DNA of 64,000 nt from Aliivibrio fischeri ATCC 7744 = JCM 18803 = DSM 507. Lineage in GTDB: Bacteria > Pseudomonadota > Gammaproteobacteria > Enterobacterales > Vibrionaceae. The stretch covers positions 806,001 through 870,000 of the forward strand of contig NZ_CP092713.1 of NCBI RefSeq assembly GCF_023983475.1, in the 5' to 3' direction. Positions within the stretch are counted from its first letter, which is position 1; every line of letters starts with the position of its first letter. Under the pieces are notes generated by a model. That model saw nothing but the letters and a program-made list of their open reading frames with translations, was not told the origin of the DNA and searched no databases. A program made the translations under genes and the position numbers. Below, piece after piece: positions 45,971 through 56,006 of the stretch.

Positions 45971-48900
45971 AACAAATAACCCAGAAGATTATAAAAAAAT
46001 AACACCTAGTGTCGTATTTAATTTTGATCCTACACTAATTGATGATGGTTATTTTCTGCTTCGCACGCGTTTTTGGGTTGAAGAATATTTAGAACGACAG
46101 AAAGCAATTTTAGATGAAGGAATAGACGCTATTTTTCCTGATTCAGTAAAGCAAGGGCAACTAAAATTTGAAGCTAGTATTGAGCATCCTGACAGCAAAA
46201 CGGTACAAGACGTCTATACTTATGAACTGCATGAAAATGTCACTTTTAAACCAATAAGCGGTTTTGGTAAATTGGCGATGGTATGCGGTGATTTAATCTC
46301 GCTTGAAGAGTGTTTAATTTATCAATATCCAAAGGCACTACCTAGCTATTCTGATTTTATGACACAACAAGGAAACCCCGTTGCGTTAAAAGGCACTGGT
46401 GTCGCCACGCTTGGTGTTGCATCCGCAGTGCAAAAGACAGCGCAATCTTACGCTCAAGGTTTTGCGACAAAAGGCATTGGTGTATTTGGTGATTTATCTA
46501 GCCAACAAATTGCAACCAGTGTGGCAAAAAATATTTGGGGTAAATTAACCGTTGAGGGTGTTTTACCTGAGCCGCTTACTGCAGGAGCGAGTTTCTTATT
46601 TGGGTTGCAATCGGTCAAAGAGGCGCGTGATGCGTTTACAAAAGCGGTTAAGGTAACTGAAAGAGTACAACGATTTAATTTAACTGCTCCACAAACTTTA
46701 GAAAGGACGGTGCGTAAAGTTTTTTCTAATAAGACGTTTATGCAGAACGCGCTAAAAGAAATTAAAGAAAACTTTCAAGAGCACGGGGCATCCGTTAGTA
46801 CTCGAAACCTCGCTGCAAGTTGGTTTGAAGGAAGTGCTTATACAAAATTGGCTAAAGGCTTACCTATTATAGACACTATTGGCAGTATGTATGATTTTTA
46901 TCAACTAGTAGATAAACAAGGTAAGTTGGAGAAACAGTCGGCCAAAGAACAAGATAACTTTGATAGTGCAGCTACAGACTATTTGCAAAAAATTGTGATG
47001 GTAAAAGCAGAGGCTGATTGGGCCCAACAACTTCTTGATGCAACATCGATTCTGAATAATAAAGGCAAGGAGCAAATAGCTCGTATTGTGTCAAAAAATT
47101 CGCAAGTAATTATTCATATCAATTTTAAGTTCAATTCGTGGGAACTACCGAATACAGGTACGACATTACGAAGTGATATTGATATGGTTTGTGAAAGAAT
47201 TGCTGAATTATTAAAAGCACATCCAGATTATCGAATTCAAATTGAGGGTCATGCAGGACGAATAGGCAGTAATAAGGCAAATAACCTCGTTGCATTTAAT
47301 CGTGCTGATGAAATTAAAAACGCGATAATAATTAAAGCCGATGATAAAACATTATCTGAACGTATTATTACTTTGTCACATGGCAACACTCAACCTATGA
47401 GTGCTGACAATGCCAAAGTAGATATGAGTGAAACAGGGGATGACTCAGCATTAGCTATTGATAGACGTGTTGAAATCAGTTTATTGCCACCTCTTTATTC
47501 GTTAGCTTTGCCGCCGAGTCGGACTGGTATGATTGATTTAGAAAAAATTCGTCAAGCCAAACAAGCTTTTGATTTAGGATTAGATAATAATCAAAAAGAG
47601 CAAGTATCAGCGGTATTTAATTCTTTAATGGGTGTAGCAATGTTAACACCTATTGCTCCAGTTGCAGCTGGGGTTCTATTGATAAAAGAAGGATCTAGTA
47701 TTGCTGATAGCGGATTAAGCTTTTTAGATTCAATGCTAACCGAAGGGGCTTACAAGGATTTTAAAGCTAAATATAAGAACATTAATGAGTTAAATCAGCT
47801 AGGTAAGATTCACATTGAGGTATTGCAACTGTATCGCGGCTTGCAAGAAGACATTGTAAGTAAAAGATATACTGATAAAAATAAAATAGTTGAATTTTTA
47901 AAGGCACAAAAAACATCTCGTGAGTTACAAAAACGCTTCTTGCTTCGAGCATTAGCATTAAATGGTTTAATTGAATTACTTGCCAGAATTTCATTAAGTA
48001 GCAGTTCAAATAGTGACTATAAAAAAGAACTTACAAGCGATCGAGTTCAAGACTATATAGAGACGTATATTCTTAATGACAATTGGGAAGCTCCTTTATC
48101 TTCTTATAACACCATGGCTCAGAATTGGTTGAACCAAGTGAGAAATGATAACGTGAGTAAGTCATTGTCTGGTGCTAATTATTTTTATGGGCAACAAGTG
48201 AATGAATATTCTTACCATTCAGAATATTCACGAACAAAACATCTGGCTAAGCGAGCTAAAATTCAAGGTAAGTTTACGACTGGATTCCCAGTACAGACCA
48301 GTTTGTATATGGATGATAAAGAGAATGGTTTTGTGGATTTTGCTAAGTTGTTTGACAATAAAGCTCAAGACGTGAAATCTGACGATATTGGTTTTAGTCG
48401 TTTATTGGTGCTTAACGATCGAGATGATGATAAATCATGGATGCCTTATTCAGAGTGGAAAGAAGAAGGTAAAACAAACCGTATCACACCATTCACTCGT
48501 GTTAAGTTACAAGTAGTATTAACCAAAGACGCTTCAGAAGATGCGAAGAAATTCTTTAAAGCAACATTAAGTTATGGTTGTGATCGTGGCTGGCTTGATG
48601 TTAATGGCCCTCAATATCAAGTTTTGTTATCAGCAAAAGAAGTGTCTGATTTAACTGTGTGTGGGGCTTCAGATAATGAGCTGATTTCATATTACACACA
48701 ACAATTAGGTGATAACTATGTTGCAGATAAAGAAGGAACACAAACGTTAACTGCTGTTGAGTTTGAACCCACTTATTGGTTCGGTGAGTATGAAATTCCC
48801 GGTCTTAAGCCTTTGTTTTCTGGTTATTCGCAGTGGGAAAGCTTTGATTCATGGAAAAAAGACGATAAATATAAAGCACTGTCATATTTCTTTAAGCTTA

Positions 48901-50123
48901 ATAATAATTTATTGATACTCGATACCTCAATTGTAATACCTAGTTCAAAAGGTATTGAGATGCAAACTATCGGTTCGATGGGAGAAACGCTTTCTGAAAT
49001 CAAGCAAATGAAAAATATTGCTTCACACATGAAGTATGGCATTGATGATAATAATACCTATGGGCTTCAATGTCATAGTGATGGGAGTGTTGATACATCA
49101 ACTAAACCGTTATATCTCTTTGATGGATTAGGTAATCAAAGTGCGGTAATTAATGAAGCTGATTTGCTCGTTGAAAGCTTTGTTAAAGCGAATGAAAGTA
49201 GTAAAGGTGCTGGTAAAAAGCCATATATAGAAGGGCATGTCACCCCGCTTGCTGCACTAAATATAGGAAATAAATTTGAGTGGTTTGATAAGCAAAAACC
49301 AATAAATTCGCAACAATTTAATTGGGGGAAAGAACAATCAGCATCGATTTATGTGGCCTTATTAGCAGATAAAGATAATCGTGAAGATTATAAGAGTATT
49401 GGTTTTAATCTTGATAAAATCACTATGCAGCTAAAGTTAAGTATTGAGGAACAGGATTCAATTATTGGAAAGGCTGACTCAAAGGGAAAAGGGCCAAGTT
49501 ATTTTAGTTCTGTTTTCCATGTTATGGACATTAATTATGAGCTTGAAAATATAGAGAAATATTCGAAAGGCAATACCTATAAAGATATAGACTCTAATTA
49601 TGTTGAATTTGATGCTCAAACTGAAGAGAAGCAATCCTTTGTAAATTTTGCTTCTCAAGTGCTTGAAAGAGTCAAAGGTGCACCACAATCAATGCTGCAT
49701 GTAGGGACGCGAAGTAGAAAAGTTTATATCATGAAATTCGATTTAGACTATATATCCCCAACGGGTAAAAAGGTAAAAGGACTAAGACCGTTTGGACCAA
49801 TACTCGATGACGACACTGGTGAAATTTATTCTTCTGAATTACGTCTTTTTGGCTTATATCAAGAAGGTATTGATAAGGTTGAAAGCAAATATTTATCAGG
49901 TTCTCCATTAGCGATAACATTGCCAGAAAGTAAGAGTTTTTATGAGGGGAATTTACCTTGGACTCAAGTAGGAAATAAATTAGATAAGGTCAATATATCG
50001 GCTCAAACAAAATGGGAATCTTTGCAGAAAAAAGGTAAAGAAGAACAGAAAAAATGGTTGAAAGGTTGGATAAAAGATAAAACTGAAACTCGATCTGCGC
50101 CATCTGAACAAGGTATAAGCTGA
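45971..50123 (+). pseudogene. Module 2 protein C, C-terminal fragment (IS-interrupted)
   Basis: The remaining 1,382 residues of the second giant protein. The native frame resumes at 45974; the first in-frame start-like codon is near 46272, so a truncated product is possible but not expected. Blocks shared with module 1 C: VCGDLISLEECLIYQYP; an OmpA-like domain (restored residues about 636-770) with INFKFNSWELP, IQIEGHAGRIGSN, GNTQPM and DRRVEI; a hydrophobic run FNSLMGVAMLTPIAPVAAGVLLI (about 809-850); LTAVEFEPTYWFGEYEIPGLKPL; and SPTGKKVKGLRPFGP near the end. As in copy 1, the Asp of GHTD is missing (GHAG). There is no stop or frameshift other than the IS, so the insertion is the only lesion. 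Confidence 0.85.
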
Positions 50124-50132
50124 TTTCTTAAT

Positions 50133-50159
50133 AAAAAACCGCCATCGGGCGGTTTTTTA
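50133..50159. terminator. Bidirectional terminator
   Basis: AAAACCGCC-ATC-GGGCGGTTTT with A- and T-tracts on both sides. It separates module 2 from the convergent T6SS lipoprotein/vasH/clpV operon. Confidence 0.9.
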
Positions 50160-50189
50160 TTACCTAAAAAAGCAAGCTAATTACTTATA

Positions 50190-50690
50190 TTAAGATGACT
50201 TCATCAAAATAAATGTGGCTTCTTCTAGTGTTTCACTTTCTAAGAATTGCTCTTCACTGAATTTTGCCGACGTGTATTGGGTTAGGTTATCCATTTTACG
50301 AGTGGTTGTGCTTGGTAGTAGTATATTCATACTGCCAACTCTTGCGGGGTAGCTACCATTATAAAAATTCAAATCGTAGTTGAAAATAACACCTTTGTTT
50401 TTACTTGGAAATATACTTACTGTACTTTTGCAGTTAGCAATATAGACACCTTTATCAGCACATAAATTGAACGTGCTAGTGAAAGGGATTTCGTTAAAAT
50501 AAACAATCACTTGTTTATCCGTATACCCATCGACATCTTTAGATAAGTAGTTAAATGAACCAATACTTTGTTTCTTGTTTCCTATAATGTGTACATTTTT
50601 ATAGGGAGCTAGTGGATCTGGTACTGATGTTTGATTGGAGCAACCAGCAACAACAAGCGCTGCTGGTAATAATAGTAAGTATGGTTTCAT
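50190..50690 (-). CDS. Small lipoprotein at the end of the vasH-clpV operon
   Basis: A 166-aa lipoprotein with lipobox VAGC and Ser at +2, which predicts outer-membrane sorting. The rest is beta-rich with two cysteines (NLCADKGVYIANC) that may form a disulphide. It directly follows vasH with no gap, so it belongs to the T6SS operon. TssJ would be the natural T6SS lipoprotein, but I cannot see a convincing TssJ pattern, so it is left as unknown. Confidence 0.75.
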   Translation of the reverse strand: MKPYLLLLPAALVVAGCSNQTSVPDPLAPYKNVHIIGNKKQSIGSFNYLSKDVDGYTDKQVIVYFNEIPFTSTFNLCADKGVYIANCKSTVSIFPSKNKGVIFNYDLNFYNGSYPARVGSMNILLPSTTTRKMDNLTQYTSAKFSEEQFLESETLEEATFILMKSS

Positions 50691-52301
50691 TTAAAGTATC
50701 TGTTCAGATGAAATGTTATGTTTTTTCATTTTGTGGTTAAGAGTGCTTAATGGTAGAGCAAGATGCTCAGCCACGCGTTTTGTCTGCCAATTACAAGCGT
50801 TTAAACAATCAATTAATACGTTTTTTTCGTAATTACCAACAATGTTTTTTAATGATGCCATTTCTGGTAAATCAGTTTCATTAATTGCTGGATCTATTTC
50901 TGATTGTATCTTTATTTCTTTGTTTTGAGTGACTTCATTCTCTCCAAATTCGATGGAGGCAATGGTCTCAAAATCAGATAAAAAAACGGCTCGTTCAACA
51001 ATGTTTTTGAGTTCACGCACATTACCTGGATATGAATATTCAAGTAATTGTTTACGAACTTGCTGGTTGAGTACCGGTGGTTCTATATTCATACTTGCAC
51101 TGACTAACTTAATGAAGTGCTCTGATAGAGGAATAATATCTTCTGTTCTCTCTCTTAATGGTGGAATCGTAATTGGAAATACATTTAGACGATAAAACAA
51201 ATCGGCTCTAAACTCATTTTTTTTGATTTTTTCCATTAAATTAGCGTGAGTCGCTGCTAATACTCTGACATCAACAGAAATTTCTTTATTGCCACCAATA
51301 GGTCTAAATTTACGTTCCTGTAAAACACGTAATAACTTAGCTTGTAATAAAAGAGGCATATCACCAATTTCATCTAAGAAAAGCGTACCGCCATCAGCTG
51401 CTTCAAATAAACCGATTTTATCTTTATCAGCTCCGGTAAATGCCCCTTTTTTATGACCAAATAGTTCAGACTCTAAAAGTTGCTCTGGAATAGCTGCACA
51501 GTTTTGAACAATTAAAGCTTGTTTAGATCGATTAGAGTTCTCATGAATATATTTAGCTATAACTTCTTTACCTACTCCTGTTTCTCCACGGATAAGTACG
51601 TCTACAGGTAACGATAATACTTTATCCAAACGAGCTAAGGCATTTAGCATCACTTCACTTTCGGCTATTGGGCCACTATATTGACTTTGCTTACGCTGTT
51701 TTAACTGATTATTTTCACGAGTTAAACTTGCATTATCTTCAGATAATTCTTTAATCATGTAACCATATTTTTCAAGCCATACTGCTTGGCGAATATTGGT
51801 GGCAGCCATTTGACAAAAGCAGGTTAAGCTTGCCTCATCATTAATCACATTGAGATCAAATAATACTAATAAGCCAACGGTGTTTTTTTCATTATCAATC
51901 AGTGGCCATGCGAGGAGGTTTTTACTCTTACGATTTAAAATAGATTCATTTTGGTAAATTTCATCACATTGGTAGCCGTTATATTGGTAAAGATCATTGA
52001 TAAGAACCACTTCGCCGTTTTGAATAGCAAAACTAAACGGGTCTGTTTCATCAATGCTCTCTAGGGTAAGCGGTTGCCAAGGGTGTTCTGCCAAAATATG
52101 TTCATTATGATGTACAACACTTGGAAGCAAAGCTTGCCCTGTTTGATCTAATACATAAATAATACCATGATCAGCAAACGTCAATTGACGAGCTGCGGCC
52201 AAAATAGCGTCGAGTGTCAACGCTAATTGGCTGCGATCAGCCAAAGACTGGCTGATCGCAAGTAGAGCATTATTTAGGCTGTCTGACTTAGCTAAAGACA
52301 T
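50691..52301 (-). CDS. vasH: VasH-like sigma-54-dependent activator
   Basis: A 536-aa bacterial enhancer-binding protein. The N-terminal part (about 20-170) is GAF-like. The central AAA+ domain has Walker A GETGVGKE, the sigma-54 contact loop GAFTGA and Walker B GGTLFLDEIGD. The C-terminus has a Fis-type helix-turn-helix (LNACNWQTKRVAEHLALPLSTLNHKM). The length and the position next to clpV match VasH, which activates hcp and vgrG operons in Vibrio. It overlaps clpV by 14 bp. A -24/-12 promoter stands before hcp on the far side of clpV and is the obvious target. Confidence 0.93.
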   Translation of the reverse strand: MSLAKSDSLNNALLAISQSLADRSQLALTLDAILAAARQLTFADHGIIYVLDQTGQALLPSVVHHNEHILAEHPWQPLTLESIDETDPFSFAIQNGEVVLINDLYQYNGYQCDEIYQNESILNRKSKNLLAWPLIDNEKNTVGLLVLFDLNVINDEASLTCFCQMAATNIRQAVWLEKYGYMIKELSEDNASLTRENNQLKQRKQSQYSGPIAESEVMLNALARLDKVLSLPVDVLIRGETGVGKEVIAKYIHENSNRSKQALIVQNCAAIPEQLLESELFGHKKGAFTGADKDKIGLFEAADGGTLFLDEIGDMPLLLQAKLLRVLQERKFRPIGGNKEISVDVRVLAATHANLMEKIKKNEFRADLFYRLNVFPITIPPLRERTEDIIPLSEHFIKLVSASMNIEPPVLNQQVRKQLLEYSYPGNVRELKNIVERAVFLSDFETIASIEFGENEVTQNKEIKIQSEIDPAINETDLPEMASLKNIVGNYEKNVLIDCLNACNWQTKRVAEHLALPLSTLNHKMKKHNISSEQIL

Positions 52302-54954
52302 AACCTAGTGTTCCTTGCTCATCAATTGAAATCACGATTTGAGTATGTGTATCATCTTTATCGTGTGCTAATAATTGAGTTGAAAGTTGAGGTAATAGCT
52401 GACGGTTAATTACAGCATCAATATTACGAGCACCAGTTTCCGCAAGGCGACAATTAGCAAGAATGAATGACACTAGCTCATCGTTGTAGCTTAAGGTTAA
52501 TTTATGGTGCTTCTCTAAGCGTTTAGATACTTTATTTAGCTTATGAATGATGATATCAGTCATTGCTTCATCATTTAGAGGTAAGAACGGTAATACGTTC
52601 ATACGAGCTAATAACGCTGGCTTAAAGTGGCTGTTTAACGTCGGGCGAATGGCCTCTGCAACAATATTTGCATCGATATCTTTCGATTGTTGTACTAAAG
52701 ATTCAATTTCATGAGTTGCAAGGTTACTTGTCATAATGATTAAGGTGTTCTTAAAGTCGATAGTTCGACCTTCACCGTCATTTAATGTGCCTTTATCGAA
52801 TACTTGGTAGAATAAATTCAATACTTCTGGATCTGCTTTTTCAACTTCATCCAGTAGAACAACAGAATAAGGACGTTGACGTACTGCTTCCGTTAACATA
52901 CCACCTTCGCCATAACCTACATAACCTGGAGGTGAACCAATTAAACGTGAAACCGTATGTTTTTCTTGGAATTCTGACATGTTAATGGTCGTCATGAAGC
53001 GTTCACCACCAAACATTTGATCTGCAATTGCTCGTGCGGTTTCAGTTTTACCAACACCACTTGGGCCAACAAGTAAGAATACACCGGTTGGCGCATCTGG
53101 ATTAACCAATCCAGCTTTCGCTGTTTGTAATCCTTCAGCTAAAGCTTCAATAGCATAAGGCTGACCTTTAATGCTCTCAGTTAATGACGATACTAGATTT
53201 AATGTTGTTTCTGCTTCATCTTGTAGCATTTTGCCCATAGGAATGCCTGTCCAATCTGAAATAACATGACTGATTTCATCAGGACCTACCTCAAAGTGAA
53301 CAAGAGGGCTATTACCACGTGCAGCCTCTAGTTGTTCGTTACAAGTATGAATTGCTTGACGTGTTTCTTCCTCTGTAAATTGAGAGCATGCAGGCTTGTC
53401 TTGGCTATCTTCATCATCAACTTCTTCATTAGAAGGTGTACCTAATGTCAGATCATGCAAGTGTGCACGTAACTCAATCATTTCATTAATTAGAGCTTGC
53501 TCTTTTTTCCACTGATGTTGAAGTATTGATTGCTCTTCCAACGCTTCATCCATACGAGCTTTTAATTCTGGAATTGCAGCAAGGGCATGGCGATCACCTG
53601 TTTGCTGTAACTGATCTCGCTCTAATGCTTCAAGTTCACGCTCTAGAGCTGCAATTTCTTGTTGTAACGTTTCGATTGGTGCAGGAATAGCGTTTAAACT
53701 GATGTTTACACGAGCACATGCTGTATCTAATACATCAATGGCTTTATCTGGTAGTTGGCGACCAGAAATATAACGGTCAGATAGGGTTGCCGCAGCAGTA
53801 ATTGCATCATCACGGACATAAACATTGTGTGATTTTTCATAAACGGCGCGCAGACCACGAATGATTAAAGCGGCTTGTTCAGTTGATGGCTCATCCAGTT
53901 TAACTAATTGGAATCGACGTGCTAAAGCAGGGTCTTTTTCAAAATATTTTTTATACTCTGACCAAGTTGTTGCTGCAATGGTTTTTACTTCACCGCGAGC
54001 AAGCGCTGGTTTCAATAAGTTAGCGGCATCACTACCACCAGCTTGATTACCGCCACCAACAAGCGTATGTGCTTCATCAATAAAAAGAATAATTGGGGTT
54101 GGAGAATTCTTAACTTCGTCTAGCACAGCGTTTAGGCGTTTTTCAAATTCACCTTTTACACTTGCGCCTGCTTGAAGTAATCCCATGTCTAAACCGTAAA
54201 GCTCAACACCTTTTAAGCAATCAGGAACTTCGCCTTGAACAATTTTAAGTGCTAAACCTTCAACTACGGCTGTTTTACCAACGCCTGGTTCACCAACCGC
54301 GATAGGGTTGTTTTTACGTCGACGCGCTAGGATATCAATGATTTGTCGAATTTCTTGGTCACGACAGAATACTGGGTCAATTTCACCTTTACGTGCTTTG
54401 CCAGTAAAGTCTGTTGTGAATTTACTTAATGCTGACCCGTCTTCGCGAGCATGAGTTTGTTCTGATGTAGCGACTTGAGATTCAATTGAACGTGATGTTA
54501 ATTCAGCAAAGTTACGTTTCAGTGTTTCTGGGTTGATGTTCTCCAACAGAGAAGAGTAACCATGTTGACCATATCTTAATGGATTGCTAATTAATGTAAG
54601 CAGTAATGCACCAGAGCGAATTTGGGTTTCTGATAAGTCAAGTGATGAAACTAACCATGCTTCTTGTAACCATTCAATTAGCATTGCTGAAAATACTGGT
54701 TTGCCACCATTGCTTTTATGACTGTTTTCTAGCGTTGATTTGATTGCTTGGCGCAATAAATTTTCAGAACATTCAAAATGAGCGAGTAGTTGGTCAAAAT
54801 CGCTATTTGGGCGTTCAAGCAAGCTTAATAAAAAGTGTTCGATTTGTACTTCAGATGCACGTTCAGAAACAGCTAATGCAGCTGCATCTTCAAGAGCTAC
54901 CTTTGTAATAGGGTGTAGACGTTGTATTAAAGAAGAGAGATTTATATTTATCAT
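52288..54954 (-). CDS. clpV: ClpV / TssH, T6SS sheath-recycling ATPase
   Basis: A double AAA+ unfoldase of about 888 aa which disassembles contracted TssB/TssC sheaths. It has the N-terminal Clp_N repeats ([30 protein letters not shown]), Walker A1 GEPGVGKT (about 221-228), Walker B1 [10 protein letters not shown], a middle coiled-coil ([13 protein letters not shown]), Walker A2 GPSGVGKT and Walker B2 [14 protein letters not shown] 54954 is chosen over the TTG at 54966. It shares an operon with vasH and the lipoprotein. The sheath genes are outside this window. Confidence 0.95.
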   Translation of the reverse strand: MININLSSLIQRLHPITKVALEDAAALAVSERASEVQIEHFLLSLLERPNSDFDQLLAHFECSENLLRQAIKSTLENSHKSNGGKPVFSAMLIEWLQEAWLVSSLDLSETQIRSGALLLTLISNPLRYGQHGYSSLLENINPETLKRNFAELTSRSIESQVATSEQTHAREDGSALSKFTTDFTGKARKGEIDPVFCRDQEIRQIIDILARRRKNNPIAVGEPGVGKTAVVEGLALKIVQGEVPDCLKGVELYGLDMGLLQAGASVKGEFEKRLNAVLDEVKNSPTPIILFIDEAHTLVGGGNQAGGSDAANLLKPALARGEVKTIAATTWSEYKKYFEKDPALARRFQLVKLDEPSTEQAALIIRGLRAVYEKSHNVYVRDDAITAAATLSDRYISGRQLPDKAIDVLDTACARVNISLNAIPAPIETLQQEIAALERELEALERDQLQQTGDRHALAAIPELKARMDEALEEQSILQHQWKKEQALINEMIELRAHLHDLTLGTPSNEEVDDEDSQDKPACSQFTEEETRQAIHTCNEQLEAARGNSPLVHFEVGPDEISHVISDWTGIPMGKMLQDEAETTLNLVSSLTESIKGQPYAIEALAEGLQTAKAGLVNPDAPTGVFLLVGPSGVGKTETARAIADQMFGGERFMTTINMSEFQEKHTVSRLIGSPPGYVGYGEGGMLTEAVRQRPYSVVLLDEVEKADPEVLNLFYQVFDKGTLNDGEGRTIDFKNTLIIMTSNLATHEIESLVQQSKDIDANIVAEAIRPTLNSHFKPALLARMNVLPFLPLNDEAMTDIIIHKLNKVSKRLEKHHKLTLSYNDELVSFILANCRLAETGARNIDAVINRQLLPQLSTQLLAHDKDDTHTQIVISIDEQGTLGYVFS

Positions 54955-55418
54955 AGTTAGTTTCAATCATTAGCCAGAGTAAAAATTTGGCTGATTATAC
55001 TAAATATAAAATAAACTTTTTTTTGAAAGCCTATTTATAAGGCCTAGTTTTAGATGAAATATAGATAATTAAATCTATTATTAACGTTATTATTTATACA
55101 GTGTAGTTATTATGATTTTTATTGTAGTTATAATAACTAAAATACATGTCATTATGACTTTTTTCTTATTTGATATTTATATCATCTATCATTATGTTTA
55201 TTTGAAGATAGAATGTTTCTTCTATCCAATTTATTGGATAAATAAACAATAAATGGTTTCAATAAATTGTATGTAAATAGCTTTGATTTTGTAAGTTATT
55301 GATTTTAAATTACTTAAAAGTTGGCATGCCAGTTGCTATATCTTGAACACAATCGTAGTGATAAACGATTTGGTAAACTTAAACAAATTTAAATAATTAT
55401 TAATGAAAGGATAATAGC
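54955..55418. other. Divergent clpV-hcp intergenic region (464 bp)
   Basis: AT-rich and gene-free. It contains the -24/-12 element before hcp, and near clpV an imperfect inverted repeat TTAGCCA ... TTGGCTGA (about 54970-54993). The stretch 55040-55300 is the expected place for VasH enhancer sites, but no clear repeated motif could be picked out by eye. Confidence 0.6.
55322..55337 (+). promoter_or_regulatory. Sigma-54 (-24/-12) promoter of hcp
   Basis: TGGCATGCCAGTTGCT has GG at -24 and GC at -12 with exact 12-bp spacing and matches the consensus TGGCAC-N5-TTGCW in all but one position. Predicted start of transcription is about 55348, giving a leader of about 70 nt. The VasH-like activator encoded nearby explains the need for sigma-54. 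The element also contains the palindrome TGGCATGCCA. Confidence 0.85.
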
Positions 55419-55937
55419 ATGCCAACTCCAGCATATATGTCAATTAAAGGTGAAACTCAAGGCGATATTACTAAAGATGCTTATTCAGCAGATTCAGTTG
55501 GTAACGTATGGCAAGAAGCACACGTTGATGAATTCCTTGTTCAAGAACTTGACCATGTTTTAACTGTTCCACGTGATCCTCAAAGTGGTCAACCAACTGG
55601 TCAACGTGTACACCGTCCTGTAGTTGTAACTAAACAACAAGACCGTTGTTCTCCATTACTATTTAACTCATTAGTGTCTGGTGAAAAACTTCCTGAGTGT
55701 AATATTAAATTCTACCGTACGTCGACTTCAGGTAAGCAAGAGCATTACTACACAATCAAACTGATTGATGCACTACTAGTTGATATGCAAACTCGTATGG
55801 CTCACTGCCAAGATGCTGCAATGTCTGATCGTGTAACTGAAGAAGTGCTTAAGTTTACTTACCGTGCAATTGAAGTGACTCACGAAACATGTGGCACTGC
55901 TGGTAATGACGACTGGCGTACACCACGCGAAGCGTAA
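55419..55937 (+). CDS. hcp: Hcp / TssD, T6SS inner-tube protein
   Basis: A 172-aa Hcp. Typical features: MPTPAYMSIKGETQGDITKDAYSADS at the N-terminus, HRPVVVTKQQDRCSPLLFNSLVSGEKL and YYTIKLIDALLVDMQTRM. Hexameric rings stack to make the tube that is fired into target cells. AAGGA precedes the ATG. It is under the sigma-54 promoter and is followed by an attenuator-like hairpin, so it should be made in excess over VgrG. Confidence 0.97.
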   Translation: MPTPAYMSIKGETQGDITKDAYSADSVGNVWQEAHVDEFLVQELDHVLTVPRDPQSGQPTGQRVHRPVVVTKQQDRCSPLLFNSLVSGEKLPECNIKFYRTSTSGKQEHYYTIKLIDALLVDMQTRMAHCQDAAMSDRVTEEVLKFTYRAIEVTHETCGTAGNDDWRTPREA

Positions 55938-55956
55938 TCGTTTCGTAATTAATACA

Positions 55957-55983
55957 AGGGGCCACATTGTTGGCCCTATTTTG
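55957..55983 (+). terminator. Attenuating terminator between hcp and vgrG
   Basis: GGGGCCA and TGGCCC enclose CATTGT, followed by TATTTT. The stem is short (6-7 pairs) and the U-tract imperfect, so partial termination is likely, which would lower vgrG relative to hcp. Confidence 0.6.
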
Positions 55984-56006
55984 CATATTAGTATCAGGTA
56001 AAAGAT

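Noticed and set aside
50190..50690. TssJ assignment for the small lipoprotein
   Set aside because: Size and lipobox fit, but no recognisable TssJ core, and TssJ is normally placed with tssK/L outside this region.
55971..55986. Possible second -24/-12 promoter (TGGCCC ... TTTTGCAT) before vgrG
   Set aside because: The GG to GC spacing is one base short, and the sequence is better explained as the terminator stem.
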